Numbered from the stretch's first letter, positions 51,750-60,924 are shown. The stretch: 64,000 nt of DNA from Acidobacteriota bacterium (GCA_003222895.1 QHXI01000053.1:50071-114070); one strand, 5' to 3'. Program-made: numbers and translations. The notes: a model not told the origin generated them from the letters alone.

Positions 51750-52670
51750 GTGATCGACCAACTGGTCATCGTCAATCTTCGACACGAGGCGCGGGAAAAG
51801 ATGCCCGCGGTGCTCAACGGCCTCGAGTGGCAGACCTGCCTGCGCCGCATCCTGATTCTCAACGCCAACGAAAGCGCATCGACAATCGCCGCACTTGAAC
51901 ACGGCGAGATGGCGCTGCCCACCGTCGAAATCTTTCGCGGCCAACAAGCCTATCGATTCCTGCTCGAAGTCATCTGCGGATTAAACTCGCCGATCGTCGG
52001 CGAAACTGCTGTCATGGGCCAGTTCAAAGAATTCCTGCTCAGCGCAAAGTTCCCGAAAAATCATTGGGGTTCATTCCTGCGACAGCTCGCGACGAACTTG
52101 ATGATCGATGCCAAGCGCATTCGTCACAATCATCTCCAGGGCATCGGCAGTCAATCCTACGGCAGCCTCGTGCGACAACAGGTGAAGGGAATACCGGCGG
52201 TCGCAGTGCTGGGCGCCGGCAAGCTGGCGCGCGAAATTCTTCCGTGGCTGATCGGCAAAACCAAAGTCCGAGTCTTCTATCGCAACTACGAACACGCGAA
52301 AGATTTGCTCGAGATATATCCTGAAATCGACCTCGTCAAATATTCCGATGCCGATGCTCGCTGGCCGCAAAACGAAGCGGCCTTAGTAATCGCGGCGCCA
52401 CTGAGCGCCGGTGAAGTTTCTCGTTGGAGAGGCATGCAGCGTGCAACTTTCAACAAGTGCCTCGACCTTCGGGGCGAAGCCGCCAGCGATCCGGTATCCG
52501 GCGACGGCGACGTGATCAAGTTGCACGAGTTGTTCGAAGCATTGCGCACTGAACGTAAGCGTCTGGAAGGCCACGTTGAAGCCGCGCGCGCCGAAATCAA
52601 ACAGTTGGTCCAGCGTCAATCGCAGCAGGCGCAATTCCGGCCATTCGGGTGGGAAGATTTATGCGCGTGA
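51750..52670 (+). CDS. hemA: Glutamyl-tRNA reductase homologue without the catalytic cysteine
   Basis: A 306-residue protein, shorter than the usual 410-450. The GluTR fold is seen in GLNSPIVGETAVMGQFKEF (matching GLDSMVLGEPQILGQ), the NADPH loop AVLGAGKLAREILPWL, and a C-terminal helical dimerisation part. At the catalytic motif (usually STCNRTE) the sequence is LNANES: A39 stands in place of the nucleophilic Cys and E41 in place of Arg. A cysteine at 30 is nearby. The start is GTG at 51750. Placed first in a heme operon containing hemL, it was probably once or still is the C5-pathway reductase; activity is doubtful. It overlaps hemC by 10 bp. Confidence 0.75.
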   Translation: MIDQLVIVNLRHEAREKMPAVLNGLEWQTCLRRILILNANESASTIAALEHGEMALPTVEIFRGQQAYRFLLEVICGLNSPIVGETAVMGQFKEFLLSAKFPKNHWGSFLRQLATNLMIDAKRIRHNHLQGIGSQSYGSLVRQQVKGIPAVAVLGAGKLAREILPWLIGKTKVRVFYRNYEHAKDLLEIYPEIDLVKYSDADARWPQNEAALVIAAPLSAGEVSRWRGMQRATFNKCLDLRGEAASDPVSGDGDVIKLHELFEALRTERKRLEGHVEAARAEIKQLVQRQSQQAQFRPFGWEDLCA

Positions 52671-54229
52671 CGATCGCGTCGCGTCGCAGTGACTTGGCAC
52701 GAATTCAGGCGTATCAAGTCGGTGATGCTCTTCGCGCCGCGCATCCTCAAATCGACCTCAACTATTCCTTTCACGAATCTCTCGGCGACAAAAATCTGAA
52801 CGACCCGCTCTGGAAAATGCCTGAGAAAGGCGTCTTCACGCAGGACTTTCGTGAGGGTCTGCTGCGCGGCGAATTTGATCTGGTTGTTCACTCGTGGAAA
52901 GACCTGGCGATCGAAAACGATCCCGAGACTGAAATCGTCGCGACGTTGCCACGCGCCGATGCGCGCGATCTTTTGCTGGCGAGAAATGATCGTTGGGCTG
53001 AGGTCGAACGCACTGGCGTGATGACGGTCCTGACTTCATCGCCGAGACGTGCTCACAACCTCGATTCTTTTTTGCGCGACGCTCTGCCGGCCAAGATAAG
53101 CGCAATCAAGTTTGAGAACGTGCGCGGCAACGTGCCGACGCGGCTGCGCAAGCTGCTTGAACTCGATGTCGATGGATTGATTGTGGCGAAGGCTGCACTC
53201 GATCGCTTACTGGAAGCCAGGCAAGACGAGTTTGTGGCGACTCAAAAAGAACTGCGAGACGCGTTGTCGCAATGTCGCTGGATGGTTCTGCCTGTGCGCG
53301 AGAATCCTTCGGCGCCGGCGCAGGGCGCGTTGGCAGTTGAGATTTCAGGTAAGCGCGATGACATGCGCGAATTAATCGCGCCGTTGAATTGTGCCGGTAC
53401 CTACGGAGCAGTAATCCACGAGCGCGACATTTTGCGTAGTCATGGTGGAGGTTGTCATCAGAAGATCGGCGCCAGCGTGCTGCGCCGCCCGTACGGTGAA
53501 ATCACTTTTCTCCGCGGTGTGACTGATAATGGACAAGTTCTCGATAGCCGAGTCTTGACGCCTTCAAAGTCGCGTCCGCCAAGAGTTTCAAAGGAAGAAA
53601 TGTGGCCGCTTGAATCAACGGATGTCGATTGGTTTGAGCGCGAGAAAATCGTGTCAGAACCGGGAGCGGTAGCGACCGGATCAGTTGAATCGATCGCGTC
53701 AAATGATCCCGTCGCTACCGCTCCGGGTTCTGACCCGCCAGCGCTTTGGATTGCGAAAGCTGACGCGTTGCCGGATGATTGGCGAATTGAAGCAGACCAA
53801 ATTGTTTGGGCCAGCGGCGTGCAAACGTGGAATCGTCTGGCGCGCCGCGGCGTCTGGGTGAACGGCTGCGCTGAAAGTTTGGGCGAGCAGGAATCGCCCC
53901 TCATCGACACCCTCGCGGGTTCGGCGGTCAATTGGCTTAAGCTTACACACGAGAGCGGATACACTGATGATGACATCCCGAGCGTCGCCACTTATCGGCT
54001 AATTCCGAAAGATGAGAGCTTCGATTTGAGCGGCAAGAAGTATTTCTTCTGGAAGAGCGGATCGAGTTTCAAATACGCAGTGTCCAAGAATCCTTGGCTG
54101 AGACAAATGACCCATTTCTGTGGGCCGGGGAACACCCTGCGAATTTTGGAAAGTGACGGGGTCGAGCCGCATGTGTTTCTCGATCATGCGCAATGGCTGA
54201 ACGAGATGTGTCAGAACCGGGAGCGGTAG
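52661..54229 (+). CDS. hemC: Porphobilinogen deaminase with a long C-terminal extension
   Basis: Polymerises four porphobilinogens to hydroxymethylbilane. Residues 1-310 are a standard HemC: HSWKD (77-81), LTSSPRR, RGNVPTRL and the cofactor cysteine C265 (GGGCHQ). Residues 360-522 form an extra domain (VWASGVQTWNRLARRGVWVN, LTHES, then FFWKSGSS and CGPGNTL), possibly a distant uroporphyrinogen-III synthase. The linker (332-358) is encoded by a palindromic repeat. The protein is 522 residues against the usual 310. The stop lies in a second copy of that repeat. No other hemD gene is in the cluster. Confidence 0.85.
   Translation: MRVTIASRRSDLARIQAYQVGDALRAAHPQIDLNYSFHESLGDKNLNDPLWKMPEKGVFTQDFREGLLRGEFDLVVHSWKDLAIENDPETEIVATLPRADARDLLLARNDRWAEVERTGVMTVLTSSPRRAHNLDSFLRDALPAKISAIKFENVRGNVPTRLRKLLELDVDGLIVAKAALDRLLEARQDEFVATQKELRDALSQCRWMVLPVRENPSAPAQGALAVEISGKRDDMRELIAPLNCAGTYGAVIHERDILRSHGGGCHQKIGASVLRRPYGEITFLRGVTDNGQVLDSRVLTPSKSRPPRVSKEEMWPLESTDVDWFEREKIVSEPGAVATGSVESIASNDPVATAPGSDPPALWIAKADALPDDWRIEADQIVWASGVQTWNRLARRGVWVNGCAESLGEQESPLIDTLAGSAVNWLKLTHESGYTDDDIPSVATYRLIPKDESFDLSGKKYFFWKSGSSFKYAVSKNPWLRQMTHFCGPGNTLRILESDGVEPHVFLDHAQWLNEMCQNRER
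53653..53734. repeat. GAGCGGTAGCGA palindrome inside hemC
   Basis: GTCAGAACCGGGAGCGGTAG and eleven more bases (53653-53683) pair with 53704-53734 at 29 of 31 positions over a 20-base loop. The 82-bp element sits in frame within hemC and encodes the linker at about residues 332-358 (SEPGAVATGS). A second copy is at 54210-54324 and a half copy at 38864-38893. Confidence 0.9.
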
Positions 54230-54324
54230 CGACCGGATCATCGAGGCGCCTACTGAAGATGAAAATGATTAGTTTCCAACCAAAGCAGCGTTTCGATCCG
54301 GTGGCTATCGCTCCGGGTACTGAC
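54210..54324. repeat. GAGCGGTAGCGA palindrome at the hemC-hemB junction
   Basis: The left arm (54210-54240) is identical to the hemC-internal left arm over 31 bases. The right arm (54295-54324) is a less perfect match. The element contains the last codons and TAG stop of hemC and fills the gap to hemB. Confidence 0.9.
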
Positions 54325-54347
54325 ACGCGGTTGAAGGAGATGTCGGA

Positions 54348-55298
54348 ATGAAGCGTTTGATGCGCCTGCGTGCCACGCAACATCTGCGCGATCTGTGCGC
54401 GGAAACTGAATTTAATCGCGCGCAGTTAATTCAGCCGTTCTTCGTCGTGGAAGGATTGAAACAGGAAGAACCGATTCCCGGTTTGCGCGGCAATGTGCGG
54501 CACAACATCCCTTCGGCGCTGAAGCAGATCGAAAAAGATTTGGCTGCTGGTGTGACTCATTTTCTTCTGTTTCCTGTTCCGGCAGAGAAAAAGGAAAGCG
54601 GCTTTTCACACGACGCAACTCAACAAACGATTTCCGAGATTCGCCGCCAGTTTGGAAACAGTTTGTGTCTCTGGATCGACACCTGCCTCTGCTCCTGCAC
54701 GACGCACGGTCACTGCGCGGTGCTGGATGAAAACGGAATCAAACTCGATGAGACTCTGGATGAGCTGGCGAAATCGGCACTGGCGTTTGCGCAAGCCGGC
54801 GCCGACGGCATCAGCCCGAGCGACATGATGGATGGTCGCGTCGCCCGCATTCGCGCGGCGCTCGACGAGAACGGTTTCAACCTCGTTCCGGTGATGAGCT
54901 ACAGCACCAAGTTCGCGAGCAACTTCTATGGTCCGTTTCGTAACGCGGCTGATTCGGCGCCGCAATTTGGTGATCGCCGCGGCTATCAGCTTGACGTGCG
55001 CAACCGCTCAGGTGCGATTGCGGCGAGCGTTCGCTGCACGGAAGAAGGCGCCGATTTGCTGATGGTCAAACCTGGACTGACTTCGCTCGATCTGATTCGG
55101 CCAATTCATGAAGCGACGGAATTGCAAGTTGGCGCTTATCAAGTCAGCGGCGAGTACGGCGGGCTGTCAGTTTTGGCGGAACAGGGATTGATTAAGTTTG
55201 AAGAAGCGTTGCTGGAAACTTGGCACGTCTTCAAACGCGCCGGCGCGCAGTACATCATTACGTACGGGGCACGGTACGCGAAGCAACTTGGAATATGA
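54348..55298 (+). CDS. hemB: Delta-aminolevulinic acid dehydratase
   Basis: Condenses two 5-aminolevulinates to porphobilinogen. It is a 316-residue protein with the zinc-binding three-cysteine segment DTCLCSCTTHGHC and the two active-site lysines in SYSTKFASNFYGPFR and MVKPG. The presence of three cysteines suggests a zinc-dependent form. AAGGAGATG lies just upstream of the ATG. A palindromic element begins at its stop codon. Confidence 0.96.
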   Translation: MKRLMRLRATQHLRDLCAETEFNRAQLIQPFFVVEGLKQEEPIPGLRGNVRHNIPSALKQIEKDLAAGVTHFLLFPVPAEKKESGFSHDATQQTISEIRRQFGNSLCLWIDTCLCSCTTHGHCAVLDENGIKLDETLDELAKSALAFAQAGADGISPSDMMDGRVARIRAALDENGFNLVPVMSYSTKFASNFYGPFRNAADSAPQFGDRRGYQLDVRNRSGAIAASVRCTEEGADLLMVKPGLTSLDLIRPIHEATELQVGAYQVSGEYGGLSVLAEQGLIKFEEALLETWHVFKRAGAQYIITYGARYAKQLGI

Positions 55299-55386
55299 AG
55301 TCAGTACCACCTGCGTAAGCAGGTGGGATAAAACGGTTCCTCGGTTGCGCTTTGGATCCATCCGCTTACGCGGATGGTACTGACTT
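55298..55386. repeat. Palindromic element between hemB and hemL
   Basis: The ends AAGTCAGTACC (55298-55308) and GGTACTGACTT (55376-55386) are perfect inverted repeats. Inside are two hairpins, CCACCTGC-GTAA-GCAGGTGG (55307-55326) and CCATCCGC-TTAC-GCGGATGG (55358-55377). The hemB stop overlaps its left end. Confidence 0.88.
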
Positions 55387-55396
55387 TCTACGTATC

Positions 55397-56701
55397 ATGA
55401 CACCTGAGTCTAAGACCGGTCTATCAACCGAGTATTTCGATCGCGCGGTTCGCATCACGCCCGGCGGCGTGCACAGTCCCGTGCGTGCTTTCAAAGGCGT
55501 CGGCGGAACTCCGATCTTCTTTCGCAGCGCGCAGGGTGGCACGATGACTTCGGTCGACGGCCGAGAATACATCGATTTCTGCCAAAGTTTTGGTCCGCTC
55601 ATTCTCGGTCATCGCGACCCGGATGTGAGTGAAGCCGTGCGCGAAGCGATTGACACGGCATGGAGTTTTGGCGCCTGTGAACCTTATTCGCTGGAACTCG
55701 CCGAATGGATTACTTCGCGTCTGCCCTGGGTTGAGATGTTGCGCTTTGTCTCTTCCGGCACCGAGGCGGTTATGAGCGCTTTGCGCGTCGCGCGCGCCGC
55801 GACGAATCGCAATCGCATTTTGAAATTCGAAGGTTGCTATCACGGCCATTCGGACTCGCTGCTCGTAAAGGCCGGCAGCGGGTTGGCCGGCGAGGCCGCG
55901 AGTTCCAGTGCCGGAGTATCCAATCAAGTTGCGAGTGACACTTTGGTCGCGCCGCTCGACGATGAGAACGCGGTTCGCGAAGTCTTCAATCGGCACGGCA
56001 AAGAAATCGCGGCGGTGATTCTTGAACCTCTGCCCGCGAACTACGGTTTGTTGATTCAGCGCCGCGAGTTCATCGATGAAGTGATCAAACTTGCGCGCGC
56101 GAATGGCGCGCTTGTTGTCTTCGATGAAGTCATCTCCGGTTTTCGCGTGGCGCTCGGCGGCATGGCCGAAGTGCTGGGTATCCGACCGGATCTCGTGACT
56201 TACGGCAAAGTCATCGGCGGCGGCTTTCCCGTCGCGGCGTATGGCGGACGAAAGGATTTGATGGAGTTGGTGGCGCCGGTCGGGCCGGTATATCAGGCAG
56301 GAACGTTGAGCGCGAATCCGGTTGGAATGCGCGCGGGATTGGCGACGCTGCAAAAAGTTGAGCGCGTGAACGCGTACGCGCATTTGGAAGAAAGAACGGC
56401 AAACTTCTGCGATGAATTGAAAGCGAGACTCAAAGAACAAGGTCTGCCGTTTCGAGTGACGCTCACCGCTTCGATCTTCTGGTTGCATTCAACTACGGAT
56501 CAGCCGATGCGCCGAATCCAACAGATTCCGTCGCAAAACGCTGACGCATTCGCGAAGATTTTTCACGCGGCCCTCGATCGCGGAATTTACTTATCGCCGA
56601 GTGGTTACGAAGTGAATTTTGTTTCGCTGGCACATTCGGATGAGTTACTTGAACGGGCGGGTAAAGCGATTCTGGAAGCGGCGGCATTAGCAGTGCCGTA
56701 G
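55397..56701 (+). CDS. hemL: Glutamate-1-semialdehyde aminotransferase
   Basis: Makes 5-aminolevulinate from glutamate-1-semialdehyde in the C5 pathway. It is a 434-residue class III PLP enzyme: [42 protein letters not shown] and the PLP lysine in [11 protein letters not shown]. The ATG at 55397 is chosen because codons before it come from the palindromic element. Its stop TAG lies inside the second MITE-like element. Confidence 0.95.
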   Translation: MTPESKTGLSTEYFDRAVRITPGGVHSPVRAFKGVGGTPIFFRSAQGGTMTSVDGREYIDFCQSFGPLILGHRDPDVSEAVREAIDTAWSFGACEPYSLELAEWITSRLPWVEMLRFVSSGTEAVMSALRVARAATNRNRILKFEGCYHGHSDSLLVKAGSGLAGEAASSSAGVSNQVASDTLVAPLDDENAVREVFNRHGKEIAAVILEPLPANYGLLIQRREFIDEVIKLARANGALVVFDEVISGFRVALGGMAEVLGIRPDLVTYGKVIGGGFPVAAYGGRKDLMELVAPVGPVYQAGTLSANPVGMRAGLATLQKVERVNAYAHLEERTANFCDELKARLKEQGLPFRVTLTASIFWLHSTTDQPMRRIQQIPSQNADAFAKIFHAALDRGIYLSPSGYEVNFVSLAHSDELLERAGKAILEAAALAVP

Positions 56702-56826
56702 GCACGAAATGTTTATAGACGGTCGAATAATAGAGATCATCGAGTTGAGCGAAATGCAACATTTCGCTCAACTCGAACTTTAATCAATGAACCGTTGGTA
56801 CTATAAACATCACGCCGCTCCGCGGC
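56693..56826. repeat. MITE-like palindromic element, copy 2
   Basis: Terminal hairpins (GTGCC-GTA-GGCAC at 56693-56705; GCCGC-TCC-GCGGC at 56814-56826), inner ATGTTTATAG (56709-56718) with CTATAAACAT (56801-56810), and a perfect 16-bp central hairpin (56741-56775, loop CAA). The layout and 134-bp length match copy 1 at 24120-24255, but the central stem sequence differs. It contains the hemL stop codon and fills the gap to the kinase gene. Confidence 0.8.
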
Positions 56827-56832
56827 TTAAAC

Positions 56833-57780
56833 ATGAGCACTGAACGCAAACGCCGATCGCTCGCTATCGCGCTGGTCGCGGTTTGGGTTGTCTTCACGGT
56901 TACCCTCGCCGGGTGGTGGCTCGTGTTTGGTTTGCGGCAGCTTGATCTGATCAAGCGCCTGACGGTCGCCGGCGCGCCTGACCTGCATCGCTATTACCAG
57001 ATGCTGATGTGGGAAGGCGGCATTCTGATCGCCTCGCTAATTGGTGGCGGCCTGGCGCTGTTTTATTACGCGCGGCGGGAGCAGAAGCGGCACGCGCAAG
57101 TGGAAGAATTCTTCGCCGCATTCACGCACGATGCGAAGACGGCTTTGGCAAGTCTGCGCCTCCAGGCCGAAAGCCTGCGCGAGGATCTTGCAAGCGCGGA
57201 AGCGAATCCGTTGTTGGATCGCCTGTTGGGTGACACGCTGCGTCTGCAACTACAACTCGAGAACTCGCTCTTTCTGGTGAATCTGCCGCGCGGAAAATTC
57301 TTCCTGGAGCCAATTAGGCTGAGCGACAGGATCGAGCCGCTGCGGCTGCATTGGCCCGGCGTAACGATCACACAGAGAGGCGATGGATCAGTGATGGCGG
57401 ATGCGCGGGCGCTGGAAAGTATTTTGACGAACCTGGTGCAGAACGCCGTGATTCACGGTCACGCCACGCAGGTCGACGTGAACGTGCGCCGCAACGCCGG
57501 ATGCTTGAGCGTGACTGTGGTTGATAATGGCCGCGGCTTTCAAGGAGAGCTGAATCAGCTCGGCAAACTGTTTGTGCGTCACGCGCGCAGCAGTGGCAGC
57601 GGCGTTGGCCTTTACATCGTGCGTCAGTTGGCGAAGGCGATGCACGGCACGATTCAGTTTTGCAGCGGGGCAGAGAGCGGCTTCGTGGCTGAATTGGAAT
57701 TGCCTGAGGTCTTGGCGACTCGCTCAGAGCAGGGAAATGAACGAGCAACTTATGAAGCGACTGCTGCTGGTCGAAGATGA
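56833..57780 (+). CDS. Membrane sensor histidine kinase in the heme cluster
   Basis: A 315-residue kinase. Two membrane segments (about 10-33 and 60-80) frame a short extracytoplasmic loop of about 26 residues, too small for a typical ligand domain. The H box is FTHDAKTALASLR (H99), with an Ala-rich variant of the usual HExRTP, and the ATP-binding part has NLVQNAVIHG, DNGRGF and SGSGVGLYIV. It overlaps the regulator gene by 44 bp and lies inside the heme operon, so a heme- or redox-linked signal is likely, but not shown. Confidence 0.9.
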   Translation: MSTERKRRSLAIALVAVWVVFTVTLAGWWLVFGLRQLDLIKRLTVAGAPDLHRYYQMLMWEGGILIASLIGGGLALFYYARREQKRHAQVEEFFAAFTHDAKTALASLRLQAESLREDLASAEANPLLDRLLGDTLRLQLQLENSLFLVNLPRGKFFLEPIRLSDRIEPLRLHWPGVTITQRGDGSVMADARALESILTNLVQNAVIHGHATQVDVNVRRNAGCLSVTVVDNGRGFQGELNQLGKLFVRHARSSGSGVGLYIVRQLAKAMHGTIQFCSGAESGFVAELELPEVLATRSEQGNERATYEATAAGRR

Positions 57781-58420
57781 TCGCTCGCTCGGTGCGACTT
57801 TGCACGAGCGTCTGCTGCGCGAAAAGTACGACGTCGCGTGGGTCGAGACAAAGCAGCGCGCACTGAAAAAGTTGGGCGAGGGGAATTGGGATTTAGTCAT
57901 TCTTGACATCGGGTTGCCGGACGGATCGGGATTCGAATTGGGCCGGCACATCAAGGAGCACACAAAGCTTCCGATCATGTTTATGACTGCATTGAGCACC
58001 GCTGAACATCGTCTGGAAGGATTTGAAATCGGCGCGGAAGAATTCATCCCGAAGCCGTTTCATCTGCGCGAGTTGTTACTGCGCGTCGAGCATGTGCTCG
58101 AGAGACATCCGGTTCGGCATCAGGCGTCGTGTAATGGCCGCATGATCGACTTAGAAGCGCGCGCGATTGTTCATCCCGACGGGCAGCGAGAGATTCCGCC
58201 GGCGCGTGATTTCGATTTGCTGCAATTGTTGATCGCCAGCAGCCCGGCCGTCGTCAGCCGCAATCAGATTCTTGATGAGTTGTGGGGCGAAGATAAATTT
58301 CTGAATCAACGCACGGTCGACAATATGATCGTCCGGCTTCGTCAAATGCTGGGAGACACCAGCAGCACTTGCATCCGGTCGGTGCGCGGAGTTGGTTATC
58401 AGTGGTCTGGAGATGAGTAA
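57737..58420 (+). CDS. OmpR-family response regulator in the heme cluster
   Basis: A 227-residue regulator. The receiver has D57 (VILDIGLPDGSG), the acidic pair near 13-15 and K106 (IPKPFH). A winged-helix DNA-binding domain follows (about 135-225, ending VRGVGYQWSG). The ATG at 57737 inside the end of the kinase gene gives coupled translation; the frame opens earlier, but only antisense-like sequence precedes. It is the partner of the kinase. Confidence 0.92.
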   Translation: MNEQLMKRLLLVEDDRSLGATLHERLLREKYDVAWVETKQRALKKLGEGNWDLVILDIGLPDGSGFELGRHIKEHTKLPIMFMTALSTAEHRLEGFEIGAEEFIPKPFHLRELLLRVEHVLERHPVRHQASCNGRMIDLEARAIVHPDGQREIPPARDFDLLQLLIASSPAVVSRNQILDELWGEDKFLNQRTVDNMIVRLRQMLGDTSSTCIRSVRGVGYQWSGDE

Positions 58421-58450
58421 CATCTCTCTGTGACTCCGTGAATCCTCCGT

Positions 58451-58493
58451 GCCTCTGTGGTGAAAATATCAAACGAAATCATCCACCACAGAG
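58451..58493. repeat. CACAGAG-type repeat before hemE
   Basis: GCCTCTGTGGTG (58451-58462) pairs with CACCACAGAG (58484-58493), with more CACAGAGGCACAGAAG sequence up to about 58520. It is the same family as 15482-15531. The hemE reading frame is open through it, but the gene start is placed at 58532. Confidence 0.65.
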
Positions 58494-58531
58494 CCACTGA
58501 GTTCGCACAGAGGCACAGAAGTTTTCAATCA

Positions 58532-59575
58532 ATGACTTCAGTAGCAACGACAGAACAAATCGGCAACACGCGTTTCCAGAATGCGCTGATTCGTCGTGCA
58601 CAGCCGACGCCGCCGATCTGGCTGATGCGCCAGGCCGGTCGTTATCACAAACATTATCAGGCTCTGCGGGCGAAGCATTCGTTCATGGATTTGTGTAAGC
58701 AGCCGGAGCTGGCGGCTGAGGTTGCCTTCGGTCCAGTTCTCGACTTTGGCTTTGACGCCGCGATTTTGTTCAGCGACTTGTTGTTTCCGCTCGAAGCTCT
58801 GGGGACCGGTTTGGAATACACGGATCAAGGCCCGCAGCTGGAATGGAAGCTGGATGAAAATTCGATCTCGCGTTTGCGATCGGTTGATGATGCGTGGTCG
58901 CACCTCCTTTTTCAGGGCGAAGCAATGCGAGCGACTCGCGAGCGAATTCCCGCCGATCGCGGTTTGATTGGTTTCGTTGGTGGTCCATGGACGTTGTTCG
59001 TTTATGCCGTCGAAGGCACGCACAAGGGATCGTTAACTAATTCCAAGCGGCTGCTTTCTTTGTTTCCGCGATTCTGTGAAACGATGGTGCCTTTGCTGGA
59101 ACGTAACATCGAACTCCAGCTCAACCACGGCGCCGAAGTCGTCATGATCTTCGATACCGCTGCAGGCGAACTCTCGCCGAGCTTGTTTTTGTCGGAAGTT
59201 GTGCCGCAACTTCGGCGACTGACGGCAAAACACGGATTGCGAATTGGCTATTATTCGAAAGGAACCCGGCCTGCGCATTTGCGCGACACGCTTTTCAGCG
59301 ATGGCCGCCTCGCTGGAGTCGGGGTCGATCATGGCTGGGATATACGCACAGCGTTCGATATTTCTTCCCGCGGCTTTGTGCAAGGCAACTTCGATCAAGC
59401 TCTGCTGCACTCTTCGCGCGACGATTTGAAAAAGCATCTCAATAATTATCTTGAGCCGCTGAAAGAGCGCGAATGGCCCGGCTGGATTTGCGGTTTGGGG
59501 CACGGCGTTCTTCCCGCTACGCCGGAAGATAACGTCAGACTTTTTGTTGATACAGTCCGAGAGGTAATGCAGTGA
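58532..59575 (+). CDS. hemE: Uroporphyrinogen III decarboxylase
   Basis: Removes four acetate carboxyls to give coproporphyrinogen III. It is a 347-residue protein with the N-terminal signature PPIWLMRQAGRY and the segment DAAILFSDLLFPLEALG. GFVGGPWTLF and WICGLGHGVLP are later family motifs. The ATG at 58532 gives the usual N-terminus; the open frame upstream is repeat sequence. Its stop overlaps the hemN start as GTGA. Confidence 0.95.
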   Translation: MTSVATTEQIGNTRFQNALIRRAQPTPPIWLMRQAGRYHKHYQALRAKHSFMDLCKQPELAAEVAFGPVLDFGFDAAILFSDLLFPLEALGTGLEYTDQGPQLEWKLDENSISRLRSVDDAWSHLLFQGEAMRATRERIPADRGLIGFVGGPWTLFVYAVEGTHKGSLTNSKRLLSLFPRFCETMVPLLERNIELQLNHGAEVVMIFDTAAGELSPSLFLSEVVPQLRRLTAKHGLRIGYYSKGTRPAHLRDTLFSDGRLAGVGVDHGWDIRTAFDISSRGFVQGNFDQALLHSSRDDLKKHLNNYLEPLKEREWPGWICGLGHGVLPATPEDNVRLFVDTVREVMQ

Positions 59576-60915
59576 AAGATTTATTCGCCAAGTACGACGT
59601 TCCGGCGCCGCGCTATACGAGTTATCCGACCGTTCCGTTTTGGAACGATTCGCCGACGACCGATCAGTGGCTCGAGCATCTGAACAAAGCGTTTGTTGAT
59701 GACTCGGCGACGTGGTCGCTCTATTTTCATCTTCCTTTTTGTGAATCGCTTTGCACCTTCTGCGCTTGCAACACGGTCATCACGCGCGACCACGGGCGCG
59801 AAGAAGGCTACGTCGATTTGCTTTCGACCGAGTGGAGTCTTTATCTCGATCGTGTTCCGGCGCTGATTGAGCGGCCGCTGTTGGGTGTGCATCTTGGCGG
59901 CGGCACGCCGACGTTTTTCGCAAAAGAAAATCTTGAACGCATTCTGAAGCCAATTCTGTCAAAGGCGATGATCGATAAGAATCGCTTCGAGGCTTCCGTT
60001 GAAGTTCATCCCGGCCACACGACACGCGAACAGTTAGCCATGTTGCACGAGCTCGGCTTCACGCGCATCTCGATCGGCGTGCAGGATTTCGATCCGGAAG
60101 TGCAACGTCTCGTAAATCGTCATCAGCCTTACGAAGTGACCAAGTCAATCACCGATATCTCGCGTGAGCTTGGCTACACATCTGTCAATTACGATCTCAT
60201 CTATGGATTGCCGCGACAGAATCCAGATAGTTTTCGCGACAGTGTGAGAAAAACGATTGAGTTACGGCCCGACCGAATCGCGCTTTATAGCTTTGCGCGC
60301 GTGCCCTGGATCAAGCCGGCCCAGCGCAGCTACAAAGATGAAGATTTGCCGATGGCCGGCGAGAAGCGCGCGCTTTACGAGCTGGCGCGTGAGATGCTCG
60401 CCGAAGCCGGCTATATCGAGATCGGCATGGATCACTTTGCGTTGCCGCATGATGGTATGGCGGAAGCGCAACGTAAACATACCTTGCATCGAAATTTTCA
60501 GGGGTACACGGAAAAACGGACGAGCGTTCTGCTTGGTCTCGGGGTTAGTGCAATTTCCGAAACGCCGACGTGCTTTCATCAAAACGAGAAAGCTTTTCCT
60601 GTCTACGAAAGGCGCGTGCGCAATGGCGAGATCCCGACTCTCCGCGGACATTTGTTGAGCGAAGAGGATCGCCAACTGCGCGAGCAGGTTTTGCAATTCA
60701 TGACGCGATTCGAAGTTAGGCTTGATCCGGATCAACGCGACGATGCGCGCGTCTTTCTGCAACCCATGATCGACGACGGTCTGGTGGAATTAGCGAATGG
60801 AACCTTGCGATTGACCGAAGAGGGAACGCCGTTCCTGCGCAACGCGTGTATGTTCTTCGACAAGCGTCTGCGCAGTCAGGAACAAAGGCCGCAGGTGTTT
60901 TCGCAGGCGTTGTAG
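59572..60915 (+). CDS. hemN: Oxygen-independent coproporphyrinogen III oxidase
   Basis: A radical-SAM enzyme that converts coproporphyrinogen III to protoporphyrinogen IX without oxygen. The 447-residue length and the motif FHLPFCESLCTFCACNT (C57, C61, C64, with C66) match true HemN rather than the shorter HemW relatives. ISIGVQDFDPEVQRLVNRHQ is a further HemN segment. The start is GTG, overlapping the hemE stop. Its presence implies heme synthesis when oxygen is low. Confidence 0.95.
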   Translation: MKDLFAKYDVPAPRYTSYPTVPFWNDSPTTDQWLEHLNKAFVDDSATWSLYFHLPFCESLCTFCACNTVITRDHGREEGYVDLLSTEWSLYLDRVPALIERPLLGVHLGGGTPTFFAKENLERILKPILSKAMIDKNRFEASVEVHPGHTTREQLAMLHELGFTRISIGVQDFDPEVQRLVNRHQPYEVTKSITDISRELGYTSVNYDLIYGLPRQNPDSFRDSVRKTIELRPDRIALYSFARVPWIKPAQRSYKDEDLPMAGEKRALYELAREMLAEAGYIEIGMDHFALPHDGMAEAQRKHTLHRNFQGYTEKRTSVLLGLGVSAISETPTCFHQNEKAFPVYERRVRNGEIPTLRGHLLSEEDRQLREQVLQFMTRFEVRLDPDQRDDARVFLQPMIDDGLVELANGTLRLTEEGTPFLRNACMFFDKRLRSQEQRPQVFSQAL

Positions 60916-60924
60916 CCAATTCAC

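Noticed and set aside
55424..56488. 354-residue frame opposite hemL
   Set aside because: Antisense shadow of hemL.
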